From the NCBI GenBank assembly GCA_964529005.1, contig CAZGUH010000021.1:6188-70187 (forward strand): a stretch of 64,000 bases of DNA. Reading direction: 5' to 3'. Both the position numbers and the translations under genes were made by a program. This document shows positions 38,201 through 45,867 of the stretch, in pieces. Below the pieces are notes generated by a model, which saw only the letters and a program-made list of their open reading frames with translations, did no database searches and was not told where the DNA came from. Numbering within the stretch: the stretch's first letter is position 1; every line of letters begins with the position of its first letter. This DNA is from CAZGUH01 sp964529005. GTDB lineage: Bacteria > Actinomycetota > Acidimicrobiia > Acidimicrobiales > Ilumatobacteraceae.

Positions 38201-39103
38201 TCATCGGAGATGGCGGCGAAGCGTGTGCTCGACCTCGTCCGAGTTGCCGAACACCTGGCTGGTGGTGAACTCGAGCACGCGAACGCCTTCGGCTTGCAGT
38301 TCGTTCTGCCGCCGGGCGTCCTTGGCCCGCTCGGCCTCCGACGCGTGGCCGCGCTGGCCGCTGACCTCGGTCACGACTCGTTGCGGCGTCACTCGAAGTC
38401 CAGGCGCGCAACGGTCGAGCCGTCGCGTCGATGGATCACCTGGCAGCGGGGGCCGTGGGAGACCGGCGTTGCGGACGATCGCGAGGAAGGCCCTCTCCAG
38501 CCGGGTGTGCCCGCCGCTGTCGAGCATGAGGGCGTCCAGCCTCCGGACGCCGCTGCGCCCGGAACCACGAAGGGGGCTGATCCGGCGGCGGAGGAAGGCC
38601 GGCGAGCTCGAACCCATCCGCACCGCACTGTCGATCGCATCTCCGAGGCGAACCGTCGAGACGCCCGACGCTGCGAGGTCGATCACCGTTCGACTGGCGC
38701 TCGTCACTCGGATGCCGTCGATCGTGGTCAGATCGATGAGCGGAAGCACCGATGAGGTATGCAGCACCCAACCCGGCCGGGTCGAGCGGCGAGCGCGGGG
38801 GACCGTGTACTCGATGACGCCCGGTGGGAAGTTGTCGAATCCGTGGAGGGCCGCCGCGGCACGATGGCTGACGACGACGCCCTCCCCGAGGCTCGCCAAG
38901 CCCGCCCAGACATCGGCTCGCCAGGAGGAGGGCGAGCCGGCCAGCCGCCAGACCCCTGGCGCGACGGGCTCCCAGCGTCCCGCCCGGCGCCGCGCCTGCG
39001 CCTCGCCGCGGGTGAACCCGAGCGCGGCGACGTCTGCGGTCGTGAACAGTCCGTGGCGCCGGGCGGCACGCGCGGCGAGTTGGCGATCAGGTTCCATCGG
39101 CAT
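38201..39103 (-). CDS. AbiEi-antitoxin-like / DUF559-type protein, with internally shifted frame
   Basis: The 300-residue protein has an N-terminal winged-helix region (GLFTTADVAALGFTRGEAQARR, WEPVAPGVWRLAGSP), a middle domain (VVSHRAAAALHGF, ASRTVIDLAASG) like AbiEi-type antitoxins and a C-terminal Vsr/DUF559 endonuclease-like end (VVTEVSGQRGH...NELQAEGVRVLEFT). About 60 bases near 38395-38450 read family-like sequence (RCQVIHRRDGSTVARLDFE, with the likely catalytic Asp) only in another frame, so two compensating indels seem to have occurred. It is flanked by 51-bp palindromic repeats. Confidence 0.7.
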   Translation of the reverse strand: MPMEPDRQLAARAARRHGLFTTADVAALGFTRGEAQARRRAGRWEPVAPGVWRLAGSPSSWRADVWAGLASLGEGVVVSHRAAAALHGFDNFPPGVIEYTVPRARRSTRPGWVLHTSSVLPLIDLTTIDGIRVTSASRTVIDLAASGVSTVRLGDAIDSAVRMGSSSPAFLRRRISPLRGSGRSGVRRLDALMLDSGGHTRLERAFLAIVRNAGLPRPPLPGDPSTRRLDRCAPGLRVTPQRVVTEVSGQRGHASEAERAKDARRQNELQAEGVRVLEFTTSQVFGNSDEVEHTLRRHLR

Positions 39104-39139
39104 CCAATGAGTGCCGTGCGACGGCCTGACCGGCAGAGG

Positions 39140-39190
39140 CGTTCCTGTCGACCGCACGCGTCATATCGACGCGTCGGCGCGACATGAACG
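39140..39190. repeat. 51-bp palindromic repeat, copy 2
   Basis: CGTTCCTGTCG and CGACATGAACG form the ends, with one mismatch, and the ACGCGT/ACGCGT dyad is in the centre. It has the same orientation as copy 1 at 38148. The pair brackets the single DUF559-type gene between uvrA and uvrC. Confidence 0.8.
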
Positions 39191-39208
39191 GGGATTCGGC
39201 GACCGCCG

Positions 39209-39214
39209 TAGGCT
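39209..39214 (+). promoter_or_regulatory. Candidate -10 box for leaderless uvrC
   Basis: TAGGCT (TANNNT) ends 7 bases before ATG 39222. An imperfect LexA-like GAACGGGGATTC (39187-39198) lies upstream, overlapping repeat copy 2. Confidence 0.4.
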
Positions 39215-39221
39215 CACATCG

Positions 39222-41132
39222 ATGGCAGTGCAGCGGCCTCCGGCAGGAACGATCCCGGACGCGCCGGGGAGTTACCAGTTCAAGGATGAGCACGGGCGGG
39301 TGATCTACGTCGGCAAGGCGTCGAGCCTGCGCCAGCGCTTGTCGAACTACTTCCAGGACCCGCGCAACCTGCACGCCCGCACCGCGCAGATGGTGATGAC
39401 AGCCGCGACCGTGGAGTGGATCGAGGTCCGCAACGAGGTCGAGGCGCTGATGCTGGAGCACACGCTCATCAAGCAGCATCACCCGCGCTTCAACGTGCGG
39501 CTGCGCGACGACAAGAGCTACCCGTTCCTCGCCGTCACGCTCGACGAGATGTGGCCGCGGGCGTTGGTGATGCGGGGCCGCAAGCGGAAGGGCACGCGCT
39601 ACTTCGGCCCGTACGCCCACGCCTACGCCATCCGCGACACGCTCGATCTGCTGCTGCGCACGTTTCCGATCCGCACTTGCAGCCCGGCGAAGTTCAACCA
39701 GCACCACCGCTTGGGGCGGCCGTGCCTGCTCTACCACATCGAGAAGTGCACGGGCCCCTGCGTCGGCGAGATCGAGGAGATGCCCTATCGCCAGCTGGTG
39801 CACGAGCTGATCTCGTTCCTCGAGGGCGACACCGACGAGATCGTCGACCGGCTGCACGACGACATGAAGTCCGCGGCCGCCGAGCTCGACTTCGAGCGTG
39901 CGGCGCGCCTGCGCGACCGCCTCACCGCCGTCACCCGGGCGATCGAGAAGCAGCAGATGGTGGCCGACCGCAACGAGGACATCGACGTCATCGGCATCGC
40001 GGACGACGAGTTGGAAGCTGCGGTGCAGGTGTTCTTCGTGCGCAAGGGCCGCGTGGTGGGGCGCAAGGGGTTCATCATCGACAAGGTCGAGGAGCTGACG
40101 CCGGGAGGCTTGGTCGACCGCATCCTCGAGTCTCTGTACGGCGACGAGCCGCCCGCGGGGGTGCCCAAGCAGGTGCTCGTGCCCGTCGAGCCCGACGAGC
40201 TGGCGACCTACGAGGAATGGCTCTGCCACCTGCGCGGCAGCAAGGTGCAGGTGCGGGTGCCGCAGCGGGGCAACAAGCGTGACCTCCAGGAGACCGTCGC
40301 GCGCAACGCCAAGGAGGAGTTCACGCGGCATCGCCTCCGCCGGGCGAGCGATCACAACACGCGCAGCCGGGCGCTGACCGAGTTGCAGGACGTGCTCGGG
40401 CTGGCCGAAGCCCCGTTGCGCATCGAGTGCTACGACATGGCGCACTTGCAGGGCACCGACTACGTCGGCTCGATGGTCGTGCTCGAAGACGGCCTGCCCA
40501 ACCCGCGCGAGTACCGGCGCTTCAAGGTCAAGGAGGCGCCCGGCAACGACGACTACGCGGCGATGGAGGAGGTGCTCACCCGCCGGCTCCAGGCGTACCT
40601 CGACGAGCGTGATCGCACGAGCAGCGAGCGGGGGATCGACCCGGCCGAGACGCAGGTCGAGGTGCGGACACGGAGGGCCAAGAAGTTCGCCTACCCGCCG
40701 CAGTTGCTGCTCGTCGACGGCGGCAAGGGCCAACTGGCGGTCGCCGAGCGCGTCGTGCGCAACCTCGGCCTGGAAGAGGAGATCCCCGTCGCATCGCTCG
40801 CCAAGCGATTCGAAGAGGTGTACGTGCCGGGACGCAGCGAGCCGGTGGAAGTGCCGCGCGGCAGCGAGGCGCTGTTCATGCTCCAGCGCATCCGCGACGA
40901 AGCGCATCGCTTCGCCAACACGTTCCACCGCGAGCTGCGTGGCAAGCGGATGACGGCCAGCGCGCTCGACGGAATCCCCGGGCTGGGAGAGTCGCGCAAG
41001 AAGAAGCTCGTGCAGGCGATGGGCGGAGTGAAGGCCGTCAAGAAGGCATCGCTCGACGACCTGACCGCGCTGCCGTTCCTGCCCGACGCGGTCGCCGCGG
41101 CGGTCTACGCGAAGTTCCACCCGCACGGCTGA
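39222..41132 (+). CDS. uvrC: Excinuclease ABC subunit C
   Basis: The 636-residue nuclease makes both incisions at lesions. It has a GIY-YIG domain (PGSYQFKDEHGRVIYVGKASSLRQRL), a Cys-rich segment, a UVR domain (DMKSAAAELDFERAARLRDRL), the RNase H-like endonuclease domain (RIECYDMAHLQGTDYVGSMV, LLLVDGGKGQL) and a C-terminal helix-hairpin-helix pair (LDGIPGLGESRKKKL). ATG 39222 gives standard length; upstream in-frame codons cross repeat copy 2. Confidence 0.97.
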   Translation: MAVQRPPAGTIPDAPGSYQFKDEHGRVIYVGKASSLRQRLSNYFQDPRNLHARTAQMVMTAATVEWIEVRNEVEALMLEHTLIKQHHPRFNVRLRDDKSYPFLAVTLDEMWPRALVMRGRKRKGTRYFGPYAHAYAIRDTLDLLLRTFPIRTCSPAKFNQHHRLGRPCLLYHIEKCTGPCVGEIEEMPYRQLVHELISFLEGDTDEIVDRLHDDMKSAAAELDFERAARLRDRLTAVTRAIEKQQMVADRNEDIDVIGIADDELEAAVQVFFVRKGRVVGRKGFIIDKVEELTPGGLVDRILESLYGDEPPAGVPKQVLVPVEPDELATYEEWLCHLRGSKVQVRVPQRGNKRDLQETVARNAKEEFTRHRLRRASDHNTRSRALTELQDVLGLAEAPLRIECYDMAHLQGTDYVGSMVVLEDGLPNPREYRRFKVKEAPGNDDYAAMEEVLTRRLQAYLDERDRTSSERGIDPAETQVEVRTRRAKKFAYPPQLLLVDGGKGQLAVAERVVRNLGLEEEIPVASLAKRFEEVYVPGRSEPVEVPRGSEALFMLQRIRDEAHRFANTFHRELRGKRMTASALDGIPGLGESRKKKLVQAMGGVKAVKKASLDDLTALPFLPDAVAAAVYAKFHPHG

Positions 41133-41158
41133 CCCCGCCGGCCGCCCGGTCGGCCCCG

Positions 41159-41164
41159 TACGAT
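41159..41164 (+). promoter_or_regulatory. Candidate -10 box for the leaderless gene at 41172
   Basis: TACGAT (TANNNT) ends 7 bases before ATG 41172. Confidence 0.4.
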
Positions 41165-41171
41165 CGGGCCG

Positions 41172-41906
41172 ATGGCCGACCCCGCCGACGATCTCTGGGA
41201 AACCCACGCCGGCTGGTGGATCGAAGGGTTCACCGACGGCGCCGACCCCGAGTACACCGAGCAGATCCTGCCGCTCGCGGCCAGCGAACTGGCGGGAGCC
41301 CGGCGGGTGCTCGACGTGGGGTGCGGCGACGGTCAGATCAGCCGGCTCGTCGCGCCGTCGAGCGATTTCGTCGTCGGCGTCGACCCCACATGGAACCAGA
41401 TCGCCGTGGCGGCGCAGCGCGGCGGCGGACCGCACTTCGTCCGCAGCGGCGCCGCGGCACTGCCGTTCGCCGACGCGACGTTCGACGCGGTCGTCGCCTG
41501 CCTCGTGTTCGAGCACATCCGCGACGTCGACGCGGCGATCAGCGAGGTGGCCCGCGTGCTCGAGCCCGGCGGCCGGTTCTGTTTCTTCTTGAACCACCCA
41601 CTGCTCCAGACGCCGAACAGCGGATGGATCGACGACCAGTTCCTCGACCCGCCGGAGGAGTACTGGCGCATCGGGCCCTACCTGGTGGAGGACGAGACGA
41701 TCGAGGAGGTGGAAAAGGGCGTCTTCATCCCCTTCATCCACCGCCCACTCAGCCGCTACGTGAACGCGCTCGCCGACAACGGGCTGCTGCTCGAGCACAT
41801 GGAGGAGCCTGCGCCCCCAGCCGGGTTCCTGGCGAAGGCCGACGAGTACGCTGAGGCGGCGACGATCCCGCGGCTGCTCTACCTGCGCACCCGTAAGCGA
41901 GCCTGA
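41172..41906 (+). CDS. Class I SAM-dependent methyltransferase
   Basis: The 244-residue protein has SAM motif I ARRVLDVGCGDGQISRLV near residues 43-60, motif II after VVGVD, and FDAVVACLVFEHIRDVDAAI with EPGGRFCFFLNHPLL (Methyltransf_11 type). The substrate is unknown. It sits between uvrC and rapZ, a position not usual for that neighbourhood. Confidence 0.88.
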   Translation: MADPADDLWETHAGWWIEGFTDGADPEYTEQILPLAASELAGARRVLDVGCGDGQISRLVAPSSDFVVGVDPTWNQIAVAAQRGGGPHFVRSGAAALPFADATFDAVVACLVFEHIRDVDAAISEVARVLEPGGRFCFFLNHPLLQTPNSGWIDDQFLDPPEEYWRIGPYLVEDETIEEVEKGVFIPFIHRPLSRYVNALADNGLLLEHMEEPAPPAGFLAKADEYAEAATIPRLLYLRTRKRA

Positions 41907-41942
41907 CGGTAGGCGTCCCCTGGTCGTTTGCGATCCCGGCGA

Positions 41943-41948
41943 TACGCT
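41943..41948 (+). promoter_or_regulatory. Candidate -10 box for rapZ
   Basis: TACGCT (TANNNT) ends 5 bases before GTG 41954 and 8 before GTG 41957. The spacing seen at other genes favours the second GTG as a leaderless start. Confidence 0.35.
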
Positions 41949-41953
41949 CGCGT

Positions 41954-42811
41954 GTGGTGGCTGACATCCTCCTGATCACGGGACTCTCCGGCGCCGGGCG
42001 GACCCAGGCAGCCAACGACCTCGAGGACCTGGGCTGGTTCGTCGTCGACAACCTCCCGATCGCGCTGCTCGACAAGGTCGTCGAGCTCGGCGGCAACGCC
42101 GGCGCAGGCTCGTCGCGCCTCGGCCTGGTCGTCGGCCCGACAGAGGACCAGCAGCTGGTGCTCTCCGAGCTCCAGCGCCTGCGTAACCGGGAGCACCGCG
42201 TGCGCGTGCTGTTCCTCGAGGCGTCGACACCCGAGCTCGTCAAGCGCTACGGGCACAGCCGCCGCAAGCACCCGCTCGACGACGGCGCGAGCGGCATCGC
42301 CGAGACGATCGAGCGGGAGCGTGCCCTGCTCCAACCCGTGAAGCAGGTCAGCGACGTGGTCGTCGACACCACCTCCCTCACGGTCCACCAGCTGAAGGCG
42401 CGGGTGCGCGACCTGGTGGGCGGAGACGACGCGGCGATGCGCATCTCGGTGATGTCGTTCGGCTACAAGCACGGGTTGCCCACCGACGTCGACCTGGTGA
42501 TGGACGTGCGCTTCCTGCCCAACCCGCACTGGATCGACGAGCTCCGCCCGCTCACGGGCATCGACGAGCCCGTGCGGCGCTATGTGCTCGGGCAGCCCGG
42601 CACGAGCGAGTTCCTGGCTCGCTTCGAGCACCTCCTCGAGCTGCTGGTGCCGGCGTACGCGTCGGAGGGCAAGAGCTACCTCTCGATTGCGGTGGGCTGC
42701 ACGGGCGGCCAGCACCGTAGCGTGGTGATCGCGGAGCAGCTCGCGGCCTGGCTGCGCCGCCAGGGCCACGCCGCACGCGTCACCCACCGTGACGCTCACC
42801 ACGGCGCTTGA
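41954..42811 (+). CDS. rapZ: RNase adapter / nucleotide-binding protein RapZ (YvcJ family)
   Basis: The 285-residue protein has an N-terminal P-loop (ITGLSGAGRTQAANDLEDLG, with Arg in place of the usual Lys-Ser/Thr), LGWFVVDNLP, and the C-terminal RapZ domain (FGYKHGLPTDVDLVMDVRFLPNP, GCTGGQHRSVVIAEQL). In enterics RapZ controls GlmS through small RNAs; in Actinobacteria the role is unclear. In most relatives yvcK and whiA follow, but here gap follows after 55 bases. GTG 41957 is a near-equal start. Confidence 0.94.
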   Translation: MVADILLITGLSGAGRTQAANDLEDLGWFVVDNLPIALLDKVVELGGNAGAGSSRLGLVVGPTEDQQLVLSELQRLRNREHRVRVLFLEASTPELVKRYGHSRRKHPLDDGASGIAETIERERALLQPVKQVSDVVVDTTSLTVHQLKARVRDLVGGDDAAMRISVMSFGYKHGLPTDVDLVMDVRFLPNPHWIDELRPLTGIDEPVRRYVLGQPGTSEFLARFEHLLELLVPAYASEGKSYLSIAVGCTGGQHRSVVIAEQLAAWLRRQGHAARVTHRDAHHGA

Positions 42812-42866
42812 TGCCCGTTCCTACTAGGGTCGCGGCGACTTCCCATCGTGAAAGGACGCGTCGACG

Positions 42867-43886
42867 ATGACGGTTCGTGTTGGCATCAACGGCTTCGGTC
42901 GCATCGGCCGCAACTTCTTCCGGGCGGCGAAGGCTCGGGGCGCTGACATCGATTTCGTGGCAGTGAACGACCTGGGCGCTGTGGCCACGATGGCGCACCT
43001 GTTGAAGTACGACTCGGTCCTCGGCATCCTTCCCTACGAGGTGAAGGCGACGCCCAACGGCATCTCGGTCGACGGCGACGAGATCCAGGTGCTCTCCGAG
43101 CGCGATCCCAAAGCCCTGCCGTGGTCGGACCTGGGCGTCGACGTGGTCATCGAGTCCACCGGCTTCTTCACCAAGCGGGGGGCGGCGGCGGCCCACCTCG
43201 AAGCGGGCGCTCCGCTGGTCATCGTGTCGGCGCCGTCCGACGGCGCGGACGCCACGTTCGTGTACGGCGTCAACCACAAGACGTTCGACCCGAAGAACCA
43301 CAAGGTGATCTCCAACGCCTCGTGCACCACCAACTGCTTCGTGCCGCTGGTGAAGGTGCTCGACGACGCCTTCGGTGTGGAGCAGGGCCTGATGACGACC
43401 GTGCACGCCTACACCGGCGACCAGCAGCTCGTCGACGGCCCGCACAGCGATCTGCGGCGTGCCCGTGGCGCGGCGATCAACATCACGCCCACCAGCACCG
43501 GCGCCGCTCGGGCGACGAGCCTGGTGATGGAGGCGATGAAGGGTCGGCTCGACGGCACGTCGCTGCGTGTCCCCGTGCCGACCGGCTCGATCACCGACTT
43601 CAACGCGATCCTCAAGACCCCGGCCACGGTCGACCAGATCAACGCCGCCTACAAGAAGGCGGCGCGGGGCCCACTGAAGGGCATCCTGCGCTACACCGAC
43701 GAGCCGATCGTGTCGAGCGACATCGTCACCGACCCGCACTCCTGCATCTTCGACAGCGGTCTGACGATGAGCATGGGCAACCTGGTCAAGGTGCTCGGCT
43801 GGTACGACAACGAGTGGGGCTACTCGAACCGGCTGGTCGACATCACGCTCTACACCGCGTCGAAGCTGCCGAAGCGGCGCAAGTGA
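42867..43886 (+). CDS. gap: Glyceraldehyde-3-phosphate dehydrogenase, type I
   Basis: The 339-residue glycolytic enzyme has the NAD-binding motif VGINGFGRIGRNFFR, the catalytic Cys in SNASCTTNCFVPLV, the paired His in TVHAYTGDQ and the C-terminal WYDNEWGYSNRLVD. GAAAGGA precedes ATG 42867. It leads gap-pgk-tpiA, where each stop overlaps or nearly overlaps the next start. Confidence 0.98.
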   Translation: MTVRVGINGFGRIGRNFFRAAKARGADIDFVAVNDLGAVATMAHLLKYDSVLGILPYEVKATPNGISVDGDEIQVLSERDPKALPWSDLGVDVVIESTGFFTKRGAAAAHLEAGAPLVIVSAPSDGADATFVYGVNHKTFDPKNHKVISNASCTTNCFVPLVKVLDDAFGVEQGLMTTVHAYTGDQQLVDGPHSDLRRARGAAINITPTSTGAARATSLVMEAMKGRLDGTSLRVPVPTGSITDFNAILKTPATVDQINAAYKKAARGPLKGILRYTDEPIVSSDIVTDPHSCIFDSGLTMSMGNLVKVLGWYDNEWGYSNRLVDITLYTASKLPKRRK

Positions 43887-43900
43887 CGGCGGAGCAGCCG

Positions 43901-45028
43901 ATGAGCCGCATCCCCGTCCTGGAAGACCTGGGCGACGTCCGCGGCAAGCGGGTGCTCGTGCGTACGGATTTCAACGTGCCGCTCGAGGCGCAGCCCGACG
44001 GTTCACGGGTGATCACCGACGACTTCCGGATCCGCGCCGCCCTGCCGACGATCACGTGGCTGACCGAGCGCGGCGCCCAGGTGGTGTGCGCGTCGCACCT
44101 CGGCCGGCCGAAGGGCGTGCCCGAGGCCAAGTACTCGCTCGATCCCGTGCGGGCGCGGTTGGCCGAGCTGGCGCCGGGGGTCGAGCTGCTCGAGAACCTG
44201 CGCTTCGATCCCGGTGAGGAAGCGAACGATCCGGCGTTCGTCGCCCGGCTCGTCGACGGGATCGACCTCTACGTCGACGACGCGTTCGGCGCCGCCCACC
44301 GGGCTCACGCGTCGATCGTCGGGCCGCCGCAGACCCTCCCGTCGGCGATGGGGCGGCTGCTCCAGCGTGAGGTCGAGGTGTTGCTCGGGTTGCGCAACGA
44401 GCCCAAGCGCCCGTTCGTCGCCGTGCTCGGCGGCGCCAAGGTCAGCGACAAGCTCGGCGTCATCGAAGCGCTGCTGCGCGTCGTCGACGAGCTGGTGATC
44501 GGCGGCGGCATGTGCTTCACGTTCCTGGCGGCGCTGGGAAACTCGGTCGGAGACAGCATCTGCGAGCCCGACCAGATCGAGACCTGCAACCAACTGCTCG
44601 ACATCGGCAAGCCGATCCATCTGCCCGACGACATCGTCGGGCTCGACACCGCCGGCAACGTCACCACTTGGGGCCGTCGCCTGCCCGACGGCGCCAAGGG
44701 CCTCGACATCGGCCCCGGCTCGGCCGCCGCGTTCAGCGACGTGATCACCGAGGCGCGCACGGTGTTCTGGAACGGTCCGATGGGCATGTTCGAGGATCCG
44801 CGCTTCGCCGCCGGCACACGCGCCCTCGCCCAGGCGGTCGCCGACACCAAGGCCTTCACGGTCGTGGGCGGCGGCGACAGCGCCGCGGCGCTCGCCCAGT
44901 TCGGGCTCGACGACGACGTCGATCACGTCAGCACGGGCGGCGGAGCGTCGCTCGAGCTGCTCGAGCTCGGTGACCTTCCCGGCCTCGCCGCACTGCGCAA
45001 CGCGCCGAACGCCAAGGATCTGTCGTGA
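43901..45028 (+). CDS. pgk: Phosphoglycerate kinase
   Basis: The 375-residue kinase makes ATP from 1,3-bisphosphoglycerate. Motifs are KRVLVRTDFNVPL, ASHLGRPKG, LENLRFDPGEEAND, VLGGAKVSDKLGV, FWNGPMGMFE and VGGGDSAAAL. It is a little shorter than the usual 390-400 residues. ATG 43901 follows GGCGGAG by 5 bases; GTG 43883, overlapping the gap stop, is also in frame. Confidence 0.97.
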   Translation: MSRIPVLEDLGDVRGKRVLVRTDFNVPLEAQPDGSRVITDDFRIRAALPTITWLTERGAQVVCASHLGRPKGVPEAKYSLDPVRARLAELAPGVELLENLRFDPGEEANDPAFVARLVDGIDLYVDDAFGAAHRAHASIVGPPQTLPSAMGRLLQREVEVLLGLRNEPKRPFVAVLGGAKVSDKLGVIEALLRVVDELVIGGGMCFTFLAALGNSVGDSICEPDQIETCNQLLDIGKPIHLPDDIVGLDTAGNVTTWGRRLPDGAKGLDIGPGSAAAFSDVITEARTVFWNGPMGMFEDPRFAAGTRALAQAVADTKAFTVVGGGDSAAALAQFGLDDDVDHVSTGGGASLELLELGDLPGLAALRNAPNAKDLS

Positions 45029-45816
45029 CGTCGCCGGCCCGCCGACCGCTCATCAGCGGCAACTGGAAGATGCACCTCAACCACTTCGAGGCGATCCAGA
45101 CCGTGCAGAAGCTCAGCTACCTGTTGAGCGGCAAGGATCGCGACGGGATGCTCGACGTCGACGTCAGCATCCATCCGCCGTTCACTGACATCCGCAGCGT
45201 CCAGACGCTGATCGACAACGACAAGCTCGTGTTCCAGCTGGGGGCGCAGAACTGCCATTGGGAGGAGAAGGGCGCGTTCACCGGAGAGGTGTCGCCGGCC
45301 TTCCTGGCGAAGCTCAACGTGCAGCTCGTCATCGCCGGTCACAGCGAGCGCCGCGAGCTGTTCGGGGAGACCGACGAGATCGTGGCGAAGAAGGTCAAGG
45401 CGATCTTCCAGCACGGTATGACGCCGATCATGTGCGTCGGCGAGACGCTCGCCGAGCGCGAGGCGGGGGAGACCGAGAGCAAGGTGCTGGGCCAGGTGCG
45501 TGCCGGGCTGGCCGGTCTGTCCGCCGAGCAGATCGCGTCGATGGTCGTCGCCTACGAACCGATCTGGGCGATCGGCACCGGCCGCACGGCCACGGCCGAC
45601 GACGCGCAGGCGGTGTGCAAGGCGATCCGCGGTGGGCTCGCCGAGATCGCCGGGCAGGACGCCGCCGACCGCACCCGCATCCAATACGGCGGCAGCGTGA
45701 AGGCCGCCAACGCGGCCGAGCTGATGGCGCAACCGGACATCGACGGCGCGCTGGTCGGCGGCGCGAGCCTCGATCCCGAGGAGTTTGCGCGCATCGTGTT
45801 GTTCGGACGCGCGTAG
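45025..45816 (+). CDS. tpiA: Triosephosphate isomerase
   Basis: The 263-residue barrel interconverts DHAP and GAP. Active-site residues appear as Asn/Lys in SGNWKMHLN, His in IAGHSERREL and Glu in VVAYEPIWAIGTG, with phosphate loops YGGSVKAANA and VGGASL. The GTG start overlaps the pgk stop (GTGA). In many Actinobacteria secG follows; here the peptide transporter genes come between. Confidence 0.97.
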   Translation: MTSPARRPLISGNWKMHLNHFEAIQTVQKLSYLLSGKDRDGMLDVDVSIHPPFTDIRSVQTLIDNDKLVFQLGAQNCHWEEKGAFTGEVSPAFLAKLNVQLVIAGHSERRELFGETDEIVAKKVKAIFQHGMTPIMCVGETLAEREAGETESKVLGQVRAGLAGLSAEQIASMVVAYEPIWAIGTGRTATADDAQAVCKAIRGGLAEIAGQDAADRTRIQYGGSVKAANAAELMAQPDIDGALVGGASLDPEEFARIVLFGRA

Positions 45817-45867
45817 CGGCGCAGATCTCCGGTCGGTGGCATCTCGGTCGGTGCGAGGAGGACTTCC

